From contig WELA01012532.1 of assembly GCA_009602735.1 (NCBI GenBank), positions 144,840 through 208,839 of the forward strand: 64,000 nucleotides of DNA. The letters are read 5' to 3'. The stretch comes from Mesotaenium endlicherianum. Taxonomy: Eukaryota; Streptophyta; Zygnematophyceae; Zygnematales; Mesotaeniaceae. Every line of letters starts with the position of its first letter. The first letter of the stretch is position 1. The translations under genes and the position numbers were made by a program. Below the pieces are notes generated by a model that ran no database searches, was not told the DNA's origin, and worked only from the letters and a program-made list of their open reading frames with translations. Shown here in pieces: positions 49,663 to 61,786 of this stretch.

Positions 49663-50752
49663 GGGCAAAGTGCTGGAGGGGCTGGACTTTGCGAAACCAT
49701 ACATAGATTATGTTGTGGTATTTAGTAAGTCAGTCGAGCAACACCTCGAACACTTAGAAAAGGTGTTCCAACGCCTGGAGAAATTTCAGATGACGCTGCA
49801 TCCTGGGAAATGCAGGCTCTTTGAGGCCCATGTGCCGTATCTAGGACATGACATTGGGAACAATGCTATGTCCCCTCAGGCTGTAAAGATTGAGGCTATC
49901 TACAAGATACTTGCACCCACCACGATATCTAAGCTGAAAGCCATGCTAGGACCCGCCGATACTATCGTAAATTTGTGAAGGATTATGGCAGGATCGCTAA
50001 ACCCTTAACAGAACTCCTGAAAAAGGATGTGCTTTTTGTGTGGACGGAAGCCCAGGAGAAGGCCATGAAAGAGCTAAAAGAAAGGCTGGTGACAGCCCCA
50101 GTCTTGCAAACGCTAGACTACACAAAGTTGTTCCACTTAAACACAGACTGGAGTCGTGTGGAAATTGGTGCAGTACTCACTCAAGTCGAAAGTCCTAAAA
50201 AGAAGTACGTGATAGCCTACGCTTCTTGCTCTAACAACCGAGCAGAAAGCAATCCCGTGAAGGAGAGTTACTGGCAGTGGTGTGGGCTGTTGCACATTTC
50301 AGAGAGTATCTTTGGAAAAGGCCCTTCACGTTGATCACTGATCACTTGCCATTACTTTGGCTGATGAAGAATGGTGACCTTATTTGAAAAGTGGCTCGCT
50401 GGGCTCTTAAGCTACAGGAGTACCAGATGACGGTAGTACACCGAGCAGGTGTGCTAAACAATGATGCTGATGGACTCAGCAAGATTCTAGACCCATTTTC
50501 AGACGACAGAACTGGAGCTCGAGAAGATGAAGACCAAAGCAGCCCAACAGAAGTGGCGGCCGACTTGGCCGAAATAGCTGAAATGGTTATGTCAGGAGAA
50601 ACTGAACCACTAGCGTTGTTCAGTCCAGAGATCTGGAAAGGTCAAGCTACTATGCAGTGGCTGAAGACAGGAGTTCACCTGGAGGGGTTAATCTTTGAAA
50701 GAGAAGGACCAGGTGAGCCATCGTGCAAAACGATTTTGCTGGAAACGCAATA
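49663..50752 (+). mobile_element. A3 reverse transcriptase end and RNase H, right of B3
   Basis: It continues with PYIDYVVVFSKSVEQHLEHL (RT palm), then the connection region and RNase H (YVIAYASCSNNRAE, LITDHLPLLWL). It aligns with A1 up to about 50752, where similarity stops. Broken. Confidence 0.85.
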
Positions 50753-52286
50753 CACCCTGACGGTGTCATTGGGCAAATTTCATCGACAATCTGAAATGGA
50801 AATATATACGAGTCGGATCGGCCGCCGAGCGTCGACGGTAAATTTGAGCAAATGGAAGTCTAAATTCTCTCATTCTATGAATTTCCTCACATCCGTTTTA
50901 GCCAAGTTCTGGAGGATTTGTATCTGACAACAGCCGGTTACACTTTCATGTCCGTCGTTGCTGGTGTACCTTAGTCAAGCTTCACAAGTTGAATCGGTCC
51001 GACGGGCCCCAAATGGAGTGCCGTCGGGGACCCTCAGTTCTGGCGTATTCTGACAGCTCGTCTGTCAACATCACCTCGTCCTCGTTGGTACTTTATTTGT
51101 TATTGCCTCACATGTTCTATCTGCGTGCACGTGAGCACAATCCCATCCGGCCTTGCCCGTTGTGTCCACATCGAGGTTTGCTCGCGGTGTTTTGTCCTTA
51201 TTTCCAGCGATCCTCACACATCTGACATGCTTTGGATTTGTTTCCACCGTGCACAGATTGCGGAAATAGCTCGCCGATAGCTGGTCACAAGTCGGTTTCA
51301 AACCTCTCTGTGCAATATCACTGCCTTACCCACAATGACTACATTGCAAGACCGACCAGATGGGCTTGCTTTTGGAACCAGGAGGAATGATTGCAGTTGG
51401 CGCCAACGCGGCAGCTTTTCACTGACTGTGCAGCTGGAGAATTGAATTCAACTAGTTGATTTGTATTTCATTCAGCCACAACAAAGTGGAAGTTCATTCA
51501 CTTACCAGCGGCAGAGTTCCATTTCACTTGTTGAGAAGTATTTACGTCAGCCATAACGAAGTGAGAGTTTATTTGGACCATCATGAATGAAAATATTTTG
51601 GATTGTGCAAAGTACATTCATTTCTGGAAGTCCTTGCATACTTATGTACCTTGTGATGCAGAATAGTGTCATACTGCAGGGATGCAGCAATTTGTATTTC
51701 GAGAGCAGAAAAATAATTTCATAATTCGGTTCATACACATATATGAACCCCGTGCCATATCAGCAGCCTGACATTCAAAATGCCAGCATTTTGATCGCAT
51801 AAGATATATTGAATATCCATTTCTCTTCATTAAATGGAAGTATGCTTCCAACACACTGGGTGATAAATAAAGCAAAGCGTCTAAATTGAGCCTACCTAGC
51901 TACCTGCTGTCCACCATTCCAAGCTCCTTGCAAAGTACCTATTTGTATCCTACTATTTACCTACCAGTCATCATAATATTAATTTACAAGGCCAACACAG
52001 CTTGTTTTGTCACTGTTGGGCGTCAAAAAGTTGTTTGCTCGCATCCTATTCTATTTCTTTTTCTTCACAAGCTCCTTCTTGAGCTTCACTCCCGAAGTGG
52101 CCAGTGTAGCACCCCCGCGCTTGTTACCTTTGCCTGCAATTTACACAAGCAAACGCTCTCATCAGCAACATGGCCCAACTTGAGGTACAAAGTCTATTTA
52201 GCCAAGAGAGTGGATTTTTATTTCTCACCTGAAAAAGGCTTGTTGAATATCTGCAAAGGTTCCTCGACTTCTCCCTCCGCCTCCGC
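50753..52286. other. No recognisable gene
   Basis: Non-coding in appearance. Two imperfect copies of a roughly 75-bp unit (GTTGA..GTATTT..TCAGCC) start near 51455 and 51530. Nothing else was recognised. Confidence 0.5.
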
Positions 52287-52589
52287 TTGCTGTGTAGTAG
52301 AGTGTACACCTGCACAAAAGACAAATGCAGGAGTGTTAATGAAGCTGTCAGCAAGCACACCTTCCATCAAAACTCGACCTCAATTACCATGCCAGGCCCG
52401 AGAGTAGATGGTACTTACAGGCTTCATAAAGGCCATGATCAGCAATTCCATGGACGTCAGTATTTCTGGCATGTCGTCGACTTGTGCACCGTTTTTGATC
52501 AAGGTCTTCCAGGGTGTCGTATGAGTGATCACATGCCTGGCCATCTCTTCCCTCTTTGCATCGAATTACTTTGTTCAAGGTTTTTCATA

Positions 52590-53340
52590 GGTCCTGTTCA
52601 GGATCTGGGGCGCACAGAGGATGACAAACTCCCACAATTTGCAAATATTTTCCAACGCCTAGCTAATGGCCAAAAAATTGGTGTGCTGCTTATAGACAAC
52701 GCCAGAATCAAGTATGTGAAGGAACCGTTGTACAATATCACAAACCTGATTGTGGGGTATCCTGAGGACTTCCATGCTATGGTGTGTGAAGCTGCTCTGT
52801 CACATGGCTGCCGTGTGATCATGAAGGGGGAGAGTAGGCACGCGCTGTTGGTGCTGAAGAGGCCGGGAGGACAGAGCACAATCCTCGTCGTGTGGCTGGC
52901 ACTGTCAGAGAGGTTTCCCCGACATCAATCTTGCGCTCGCGTAAGGTATTATTTCCAGCACTTCCCAGGGCACTGCAGCCGCTGGTCATGCCGCTTCTCC
53001 TGCTCCTACCGCCGCTTGGGTGTTGCTGCAGACTCATGCTGTTGCTACAGCTTCAAGATTATCCCTTGCTGCTGTTGCTGCTCCTGCTGCGCTCCTAGAC
53101 CTGTTCCCGCTGAAGTGTTGCCTGCTCCTGCTGCTGTTACCAATGTCGTCCCTAGTGATACCACTGTTGCCAATGCTGAGGCTGCTGCTGGTCCCGCTCC
53201 TGCTGCTCCTGCTGCTACTGTTGATCATGTTTCCATCAATGGGGCAACAGAACAAGCAGCTTCTATCGGGAAGCTCATCATCTGCTGGTGTACGCAGGCG
53301 TGGTCAGCGAGACTTCATTGACAACGAGACCAGAGGTAGG
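52590..53340 (+). CDS. Unrecognised coding-like stretch
   Basis: I do not recognise this product. A frame open from about 52287 contains a protein-like part from about 52600 to 52880 (GRTEDDKLPQFANIFQRL, then IGVLLIDNARIKYVKE and NITNLIVGYPEDFHAM). It follows a possible splice acceptor (GTTCAG before GATCTGGGG). Downstream the same frame turns Ala/Pro-rich over a CTG-rich tract. Another frame then gives SAGVRRRGQRDFIDNETR before a possible donor (GTAGGC). It may be exons of a host gene or a pseudogene. The N at 53374 lies just past it. The exon structure is a guess. Confidence 0.35.
53000..53235. repeat. CTG/GCT-rich low-complexity tract
   Basis: Dense CTG, GCT and CTCCTG triplets, imperfect, giving Ala/Pro-rich or Leu-rich runs depending on frame. 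It may be part of the coding-like stretch around it. Confidence 0.7.
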
Positions 53341-53373
53341 CTTGTGCGCTCTTGCTATCACTGTAAACGTGTA

Positions 53374-53374
53374 N
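53374..53374. other. Single N between identical 30-bp sequences
   Basis: 53344-53373 and 53375-53404 are identical. This is an unmerged contig overlap rather than a biological repeat, and it distorts any reading frame crossing it. Confidence 0.9.
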
Positions 53375-53404
53375 GTGCGCTCTTGCTATCACTGTAAACG
53401 TGTA

Positions 53405-54471
53405 ATATGTCTCCACCTGACGGGCCTTCACTTAGATATCCATAATGCTTGTGAACATACTGAGGACCGAATGAAGAAATAGGAGAGGTCTTCCTCCTCC
53501 ATGATGTTTGTGCCTCCAATGCCTAGGATTAGCACATGCATCCCTATTTTTAATCAACACTTAAGTTTATAGAGTTTTGTTGCAGTGTTGGACAGGGCAA
53601 TTTTAGCCTCAGGCACTAAAGCGCCGGATTGTCAGTAGACGATCAGACTGAGCCCTCCGAAGGTAAAGACTGGGATGGCAAGGACTAGCCGGACCTCGTT
53701 GGCTGGAGTGAGGAGCAGTGCACGTGCTCGGATGGAAACTATTGGGGGGAATATGCACCCTGAATCTCAACTTTGGCTGGACCGTGGAGGAGAGGTCTCT
53801 GTAGTGAATAATAGCTGTGTCATGCAAATGCATGTCAATAGCACGTGGACTTAAAGAGCCTATTGGTTGTACATATAGGCATCTTAGAGTCGCATGGCCC
53901 CTCTGCGAGCTCCTTGTATAATACTTGATGCTGATTTTTAGGCATGTTGCGTTAGTTGCACTACTACTGTGTGAAGTGAAGATTCTTGTTGCTACAGAAT
54001 ACCATCTTTTTTTCCTCCATTGTGTAGGGAAGTTTTAGGCTCTTGAGGGTCTTATGCAGTCGACAAGTAACAAATGTACTTTCATGTGTGTAAGTGGGGT
54101 TGTGTGATGTTGAGTTACCAATAACAACAAGCAATATAATCATAGAAACTATGCGTATGTACTTGTGTTACTGTGCTGCACTGGATGAAGCATTTGCAGT
54201 CACTATGTCACTACTTAATACTTGGATAGTACACCTGCTGCTGTCAACAAGAGAAATCATTAATTGATTAAAATGTATGTACAAGTTGAGGTCCTGTTCC
54301 CTATGCCCTGGTACCCCACCTCTTCTAATGTAAAGTGAATGTCAACAAACTGCCTTTCTTGTAGCTCTGTAGGGAATTTCTAGTTTTATTAGGATGTATA
54401 CGCACATCTCGCAACAGCGCCAAACACTACTCGTATGCTATGCTGCCTTTGAGAGTAATCTACTTGCTTAA
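53405..54471. other. No recognisable gene
   Basis: AT-rich, with no frame worth reporting on either strand and no repeat family recognised. Confidence 0.5.
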
Positions 54472-57400
54472 TTAACTACGTATATAGTCCTCGATTCGAA
54501 GCAGCTTTGGTGCGCGGCTGTGGAACTGGTTGAGAAGAAATTTGTTGCACGAGTCGGCATTGTGTATCATTTTCAATATACACCCGCCCGTTTTAACACA
54601 CGGGGGTTCTCTGCACTCGCCTTTAGCCACCAACTTCCCGTGCAACTTGCACTCTCTCCACACGGCACAGCTTGTCCTGGCAAGGGCCCACTCTTCCTTG
54701 ACATCTCGACCGATGTCCTTCTTATTATTTCTGATGACATACCCGAGTAGATCCTCCGTCTCCCAGCAGTTTCTTTCCACCTGCACCGCTGCAATGCTCT
54801 GAGACGCCGGTATGACGACTGTATCCGCCTCTAGCGTGAAGGCCGGATGCGAAGTGAACTCGTCGATCACCAAGCGTCCTCTCCGATCGCGTACAGGCTT
54901 GAGCGGCCTCACCAGAGAAATACTCCGTGGTTTCCCCGGGGTTCTCTCGCCTGTCCATGGGATGAGGGATGAGGTGCATGACGTGCACGAAGAGTCTTTC
55001 CACTCTGGCAACCCACACCTGCCTGTTCTTTCTTTGGGCTCCTGTGGCTAAGCCGTTGGCGGCCACTGACACATGATCCTCCACTCCAAAGGTCTCCTTG
55101 GGCCCTCCCTTGGAAGCCTTCTGGCACATGTATATGCGCCCATCAATCCATGCTTCGGCAGAGACAATCTGCCGTCTCCCGTCCTCCTGGAGGCCATCAC
55201 CCAGGACCTTTTCGTCGAACCTCAAGAGCGAGCGGTACTTCCACTCCATGTCCTGCTTTGTGAGTCCTATTGTCTCCAACTCCACGAAGGAACGGTCTTG
55301 GTGTTTCTCTATTCAGCTGCACAGTTGCAATTCGAGGGAGGAACAGATGAGAATCATTCATCACCACTTTGCATGCCTCAAGCTTTCCCACCCATGGCAA
55401 TGGCATGCACAATAGACTTGCAGATTGCATGCGACGAGAATATGCAATATGAAGCAGGCAGGTATAGGAGCAATACCAGTTGTCGATAGCCCCATGGCAG
55501 AGCAAGATTGAAGCCACCTGCACCCGCATAAAGACCTTCTCGGATTTGGCGGCCTCGCTGTTCTGCACCAGACGTGTGTTTGCTTCCCCCGCATGAGGTC
55601 CCACAGCACTGAGTCTTCTCATAAAACTACTTCCTCTCACTGCCTTCACCACATGATCGGCCATTCCCATCAGTCGAGTGACTGTGCGACCGTGGCCCCT
55701 GAAGATGTCCATCGTGCACATTCTCTCCAGAGTCCTATACAGCAACCACTTGGATCTGTCCTGGCAATTCCTGTTATTGAGAGTCGGCATGTCGTTCTTC
55801 ACGTACTTGTGCTCGCTCTCAAAAGGAATGGCCCCACAGGTGAACCATAGGGCCGTATTGCTTCAAGGCAGTGCTGTAATGTAGCAGAGAATGCATGTTG
55901 TGACTCGCGCCGTTGAGCTGAGCCGTGACCCCTGCCTCGGCATCGGCCTCTCGCGCAGAGAATGCCTCTACAAAGTCTCTGTGGTAGTCCTCTGCTAGCC
56001 TCTCTATCTTGTCGACGTCCCTCTGGCTAAGGGAGCTCGCTAAGAAAATCTGTATGAGCTTGCACAGCTTCACCCAAAGCTTCAGTGCCTTCAGCCTGTG
56101 CTTGTACTCGTCCGTGTTGAAGTAGGTCTGTTGCGTGTAAAGTGTCTGCACCCTCGGATGACGGAAAGGTTGCAGCAAGGCAGGCATGAGGGGTGCGAGG
56201 GCCATGAATGTCATCCTTGTGTAAGTGCCGTGATCGTACATGGGCTTTTTCACTTGTCGTCGCCTCTGTTCACCCTTGTCGTGTGGGCCCTGTAGTTGAA
56301 CATCATTTTCTCGAAAGGCGTCCAAGCACAGTGCGCCGCACTCCCCAATGTGTTCTCTGCCAACGCCTGTGTGATACCTAGTGCGAACAGGTGAAAAGGT
56401 TCCAAAGGCATCTTGAGTATGCGATTCCACCCGGGCAGTTGCTCCAATGGACTCTTCTCCCATCCATAGCCCTTGTGACCTTTTCCCACTCCATCCAACC
56501 TCTTTGCAGACGCTGCATGAACTACCTTCAACCCCTTCACATCCGCCTCACACTCCCTCTTTGTTCTCTTCCCAAATTTTTCATCCACCAACTCCTGTCT
56601 GGCCTCTTCCCACGATCTCTTCTTAGCTGCTGCTTCCTCATGCGCCTCCCCGAACTCCACCCTGTAACGCCTAGACTCTTCCTCAATACGCGGCACAACA
56701 TCATTCAATGTCAAGTTCCATTCTTGGAGCCCGTTCTTGTGTACGGTATACATGGGGCACGGGAAATCGGAAGACTGCCCCTTCATCATCTTACTCTTAG
56801 TCCTCTGTGGGAAATCTCGACAGAAGAGCGTCATCACCCTCACCAGACACGCTTGCTTGAGTGGAGCGAAATACATCTCCACGCCCTCCTATACTTGCTT
56901 CAGGTCTTTCCTCACAAGGTACTCGAGCACCTAGACATCCCCAGAGTCCTTGCTGTTGAACGCAATAACCCTAATGATGCTGGTATCCCCGATAACACTG
57001 CTATCCAGATTCTGCAAGCGGTAGTAGTACCTCGTGACACTCTGACCCTTTCTTTTGTAGGTCCTGAAAGCATCCATGAACAGCAATATGGCCAGGTTCA
57101 CTACGGGCAGGTTCTTGGGATTGTGTGCCTCCCAATTGGCGTCTGGGGTACCCAGCTGGAAGTTCACAGCTGGTGTCGTTACCCTCCTGATGCATGCCTG
57201 ACAACCGATAACACTCCCGAGCCCTTTTGTTCGAGAGCATCTACACACCAGTAGGTCTCCTCGCCTTCCACTACCCAACCGTGTTCCGACCACTCCCAGC
57301 CTAACTCCCCCCAGTTCCCCCCCGATGGTGGTGCACCATGAACGACTTCGCAGGTGCGCAGAATGAGGCTAGGGTCCACTTTCATGGGCTCCTCAGTGAG

Positions 57401-58304
57401 CAAGAGCTCCCCGTGCCCTTCACCCTTCTGCATCATGTGAGCACTTATGACGGGCTGTCTATCTGGTTGGCTGCTGTCAGTCGACAAGATCTCGTGCACC
57501 AAGACCATCACCTCCCGGCCCGCGGCACCTGCGCATGCAAGAAGGCCCTCGTCATTAACGACAAGTGAGGAGAAGGAATTCTCAGGCACACTGCAAGCTG
57601 TACTTCCAGACTCCCACGGCTAATATGCGATGTGGCAAGCAGGGGTCGCAGTGATATACCTGCTACTTGTGGGCTCATAACCAGCAGTTTCCCCAAGGCC
57701 ACCTTCATTGCCTCCCCCCCTGTGTGCACTCGACAGCTGTACTCCCGAAAGAACAGATGGCCAGTTACATATGGGGAATCGTAGAGCCCCGTCATTTCTC
57801 CGTCCACTAACACCTCAGGCTTGAAGTGGATCTCCCTGCTCAATAAATCGTCCCCCACCATCTCCGCCAGACTTTCGCTGACAGGCTTGGACAACAGCTT
57901 CTCCCCGCTCGGCAACAGGGTTTCTCGCACACCATGCTTGTGAAATTTGGCTTTCGTCTTGTGTATGTCGTCAATCAAGCACTTTTTTCGTCCTTTGCTT
58001 TGTAGAACTGGCTATTCAACCTCCACGCCTCTGTCAGTCGCTTGGTTTTCTTAGTACCTACATTGTGCAGGATCTCGTAGCCACACTTGCACAAGCACGT
58101 CGAGCTTTTGAACTTCCCCCACTCTTCCTCTGTGGCCTCTAATATGATTTCGTCACTACAATTCAAAGCTATATTTCCTGCTACGTATGTTGCAGCCTTG
58201 GCAGCCCTCTCCGATGCCCGCACTGGTGCGTGCTGTTCCCGTACCTCTGCCTGTAGTGCTAAATCAGCTAGTCTTTTGGCTGCCTCTTGTGCTCTTAGAG
58301 CATC
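54472..58304 (-). pseudogene. Broken transposase-like gene, possibly Tnp2/DUF4218-like
   Basis: One long protein can be followed on the minus strand across changing frames. It starts with an Ala/Arg-rich helix (DALRAQEAAKRLADLALQAE) and a cysteine motif (CLCKCGYE). Next come AILLFMDAFRTYKRKGQS near 57100, CPMYTVHKNGLQEW near 56745, PLEPFHLFALGITQALAE near 56395 and NMHSLLHYSTALKQYGPM near 55880. A C-terminal segment reaches 54472. The spacing of a Leu-rich DAF block, an aromatic H..LG block and the HSLLHY...YGPM...F block recalls Tnp2-type CACTA transposases and DUF4218, but this is by eye. The frame shifts between segments near 57290, 56280 and 55820, and there is an in-frame stop near 56890, so it looks dead unless some shifts are introns. 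LTR D interrupts it at 58304. No terminal inverted repeats were found. Confidence 0.4.
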
Positions 58305-58850
58305 TGTAATGAATCAGTTCATTATTTATTTAATTAGTTGCATGTATAAATACAACACTATATAAGTATTATGTCAATATACTCACATGCGCGAGTTCAT
58401 TTAAATGAATGTACGTCGACGTAGTGTGAGTTTACTTACTTTGTCAAAAAGGTCAGCAAGATGACTTTTGTATCATAGTGTAGTTTGCTGACTTTGTGGA
58501 GAAGGTCAGCAGGATGACTTTTGTATCATAATATATAGTTTGCTGAGATTTATGTATAGGATGTAATATCAGTAGGTTGACATACAGTAAGCTCGCTTGA
58601 CATTAGTCAGTATACTTAGCTTCAATACGCTGATGATAGATATATTCATTTAGATTATTATTTGTAGATTGGCACATGTGACCGTAGTATACGGAAAGTC
58701 GGAAGGTCAACTGAGATTCGGTAAACCAATGTCCTACCAGTGTGGTGAACTCCTGGGTAGGCGGAGCCGTCGTCAATCAACTGGACAACTAGGACTTCAG
58801 TCATTCGACCAATTAATATGGTCGTCATACCTAGATCCGTGGGTCCCAAC
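58305..58850 (+). repeat. LTR D, related to the B-family LTRs
   Basis: It starts TGTAATGAATCAG, identical to the B LTR start, right after GCATC in the transposase-like gene. A block near 58715-58790 (CCTACCA..GTGGT..AACTCC.GGGTAGGCGG) matches the middle of the B LTRs. Elsewhere it is strongly diverged. Its right end and any second target duplication were not found, so the end given is approximate. Confidence 0.65.
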
Positions 58851-60125
58851 TTAACGGATTTCCAACAAAACGGCGCACCTTGCACCATGGTCAACCAGGT
58901 GGTCACTATGTACATAGCAGGTTGGGATCTTGTGGTCCCTCATTCTGGAGTAGGCTTTACAATCAGATTTCTACTTGGAAGTCATGTGTGCACTTTTGGG
59001 TTCGTTCTAATGACCAGCCTTCACGGAAATTGACATGGCTGCTTCGTCTGCGCTCCAAATGGAGCAAACTAGAATGATTCGGAAAGGTCTCGTCAAGATG
59101 CATCCTTTGCTGTTAAGTTTGCTTAATTTGGAGTAGTATTGACAAAGTTATGACCTCTGGCATTTTGGGGTCACACAGCGGACAGATTCCATGGTTTTGC
59201 ACCTAATGCACCGTTTCTGCTTTTCAAGAGGATCTTTCCTCGGTATTCAAGGAATATTTAATTGAAGTGGAAAGAAAATCTGTATACTTGTGCGAATTGA
59301 CGAATACTTGAAATAGCGGAAATGAAAACTAACGTAGAATGTGTGCTTGTGAGAGTTGCACTCACAATGACTCTTGCGAGTATTTTTACTTGCAAATTGT
59401 GAGGCACTGGAGTGCTTCGAGTCACCAGCTAGGGCACTGGTTTGTGTTCAATGAAAACGGTCGAAGGGATACGACCCATTCGGCCGAATGGTCGAAACGC
59501 ACCGTTTGGCGGTTTGGAGACTTTTCGACGGTTTCCGAAAAACGTTTCACGCCAAACGGGCGTTTTCACGTTCGCGCGACTTTTGAAAAGTCGCGACTGT
59601 TCGCGGAGTTGCGTACACATGCTTTTGTCATGAATCAGGAGTTATAAATACCTACTTCGCCAATCGGTTAGGTGTGAACGTTTCAAACGACGAGTTGCGA
59701 GTTCGAATCCGCTCGAATGCAAAGTCGCTTTGCATATTATGTGTCGTTTGACTTTTACGACTGTTTCTTCGTATTAACCACTGGTTGTACATGTGAAATC
59801 TATGACTGTGCATTATCCAAAATAATGACAATCATATCAACTTATTGAATCCGACATTTATTAAGTTATCATCTCATAATTAACCAAAGTAACTTTATGA
59901 ATAATTATGTCGTACTTTTGCGAAGTAGTCGAGTTACGTTACGACGCTTTTTGCCATAGTATCTCGGTCGTCTCGCCAATCGGCCAGGAATTAATCGGCA
60001 CACGCGAGTGGCGAATATTTGAATAAGATGCAATTATTTATCAAATAATATGATAAATAGTATAACGTACTTCAGGTAATTGGGAAAACGTCCCAAATAC
60101 GCCTAAAATAGCTCGGATCGTTACA
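58850..60125. other. AT-rich stretch holding the C 3' LTR; no gene
   Basis: On the minus strand an LTR of element C starts at 60125 (TGTAACGATCC) after the purine tract at 60126-60135. It runs left for an unknown distance. Palindromic blocks such as CGCCAAACGG/CCGTTTGGCG lie at 59500-59570. No coding sequence was recognised. Confidence 0.5.
59657..59710 (+). other. tRNA-like A- and B-box pair
   Basis: TCGCCAATCGGTTAGG resembles a tRNA D-arm/A box. AGTTCGAATCC, about 30 bases on, matches the B-box consensus GGTTCGAATCC at all but one base. The anticodon and acceptor stems do not pair well, so this is not called a tRNA gene. It could be a SINE or tRNA relic within the C LTR. Confidence 0.3.
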
Positions 60126-60299
60126 CTCCTCATCCCTAAAAGAACTTAACGTCCTCGTTAAGCGTACCTCTGTGAAGTCTGAATGTGTCAATACTAGCCT
60201 TGACTAGCGGAAAACATTGGTGAGGGATTGGACTATGCATCATCACACTGACGAAAAAGAGCGGTTATTTGGCCGCGTCTCTTTTGCGTTTGTTCCTTG

Positions 60300-60500
60300 G
60301 CTTACGAATTGGCCCGGGTAGCACACTGCCCATGGGACAAAGCTGTTGAGCGGCAGCCCATCGTAACCAATATTGTTGAACCAGGTCCTTACAGTTAAGT
60401 AGGATTTCGTCCTGAGGTTCGTACGAGTTCCAACTGGAATCGTAATCAAGCCGCTTTATCAAAAGCTCCACGCGCGGAGGCTTATGACGAGTGTAGCGGT
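60300..60500 (-). mobile_element. C chromodomain-like end
   Basis: LLIKRLDYDSSWNSYEP followed by LNCKDLVQQYW has the W..Y..E and C-terminal helix pattern of a chromodomain, though it is diverged. It fits chromovirus architecture after the integrase. Confidence 0.5.
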
Positions 60501-60515
60501 GTCCTAAGACCTCCT

Positions 60516-61769
60516 CTACATCCCAGGTCTTATCATCATCGGCGAGTTCCAGTTCCGGTGCTTGCGGCTGATAGCGGCCATCGGACCTAAACGCTTAAGT
60601 AATTTGACATGGAACACAGGATGCGTTTGCCCTATGGATTTAGGCAAATCCAGTTGGTATGCAACAGGTCCAACCTTTGCAATAACGATAAAAAGGCCTA
60701 CCCAACGAGGCAGAAGCTTGCGCGTTCCTGGGTGCTTGAGTTGTAGGTTTTCAGTTTGCAAAAGTACTTTATTGCCGACTTGAAAACTTAACTCCGTCTT
60801 GTGCGTGTCAGCAAACGTTTTCTGTCGGTTTCGAGCAGCGGCCAAGGCCAACTTCGCGGTTTTGTGCACCTCTTGAAGAGAATGGACAAATAGGCGTGCA
60901 CTTGGTACTCTCATGGTTGACATCCCCATCTGACCAAAAACCGCGCGTGTCAGGGGAGTGTGCGGATGTCGTCCATAATTAAGGAAAAATGGAGTTTCCT
61001 TAACACTTTCCTGACAAGCATTATTAACTGCGAACTTTGCAACTGAAAGGAGGGTGTCTCAGTTGTCTTGGTGAGGATTCACATAATGCCTAAGGAACTG
61101 TTGCACAACACGGTTCAGTCGTTCTGTCTGACCATCGGTCTGAGGATGGAAGCTAGTTGACATCTTAAGGTTTGTGCCAAAATGCGAGCAAACTTCCTGC
61201 CAGAAGTGGCTCGTAAATCGACTATCACGATCGCTTATGATCTCTTTAGGCATACCATGTAACTTGAACACGTGATCCACGAAGAGACGCGCGACCTCGA
61301 CTGCATCAAGTGATGGTTTAGTGGCCACAAAGTGTACCATCTTGGTGAAACGATCCACGATCGTTAGCACCCCATTGTGTCCTCTATCGGTGGTAGGCAC
61401 TTCAACGACAAAGTCGAGGCTTATGCTTTCCCAAGGAGCACATGCAAGTTCCAATGGTTGCAACTTCCCAGCTAACAACGTATTGCTCGGCTTATTCCTC
61501 TGATATGTTGCGCAGTTGACGATGTACTCAGCAACATCAACCTTGAGGGACGGCCAAATGTACCCTCGGCGCAAAGCGTGTGTGGTTTTGGTATTTCCAC
61601 GGTGACCAGAGTAAGGAGAGTCATGGGCTTCTCGTAGTAGCTCATGTCTTACTCGGCCTTCTGGGACAGCAATGCGCCCATTGTGCCACCAAAAACCGTC
61701 CTCAAACAAATAGTCTGAGTGTTCTTTCCTTTTATCCATACTGTCCATCGTCACGGCTACACCGCTCAA
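60516..61769 (-). mobile_element. C integrase
   Basis: A zinc-domain region (HDSPYSGHRGNTKTTHALRR), catalytic core ([33 protein letters not shown]) and a C-terminal GPY-like module (GNKVLLQTENLQLKHPG, HPVFHVKLLKRL) are visible. Broken. Confidence 0.85.
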
Positions 61770-61786
61770 GTCAGTACCCTGGAGAT

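Larger units (their letters stand above)
32146..50752 (+). mobile_element. A3: second DNMT-bearing Ty3/gypsy element, with nested insertions (fossil)
   Basis: A plus-strand A-family element. LTR plus leader from 32146 (TGTCGCGACTAC), gag about 33431-35209, protease near 36362, DNMT about 37010-37965, linker to about 40120, RT about 40127-40737 continuing at 49663, RNase H to about 50500, last shared sequence with A1 at about 50752. Solo LTR E (35210-35954) and element B3 (40743-49657) are inserted in it. The two parts of RT on either side of B3 are flanked by the B3 target duplication AATAT. Integrase and 3' LTR are absent. It is broken, with around ten breaks, and is clearly older than B3. 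Confidence 0.9.

Noticed and set aside
53020-53260. Leu-rich frame over the CTG tract as a membrane protein
   Set aside because: It is low-complexity triplet sequence; another frame of the same tract gives Ala/Pro-rich sequence in continuity with the upstream coding-like part.
59657-59725. Functional tRNA gene
   Set aside because: The B box is good, but the anticodon, T and acceptor stems do not pair properly.
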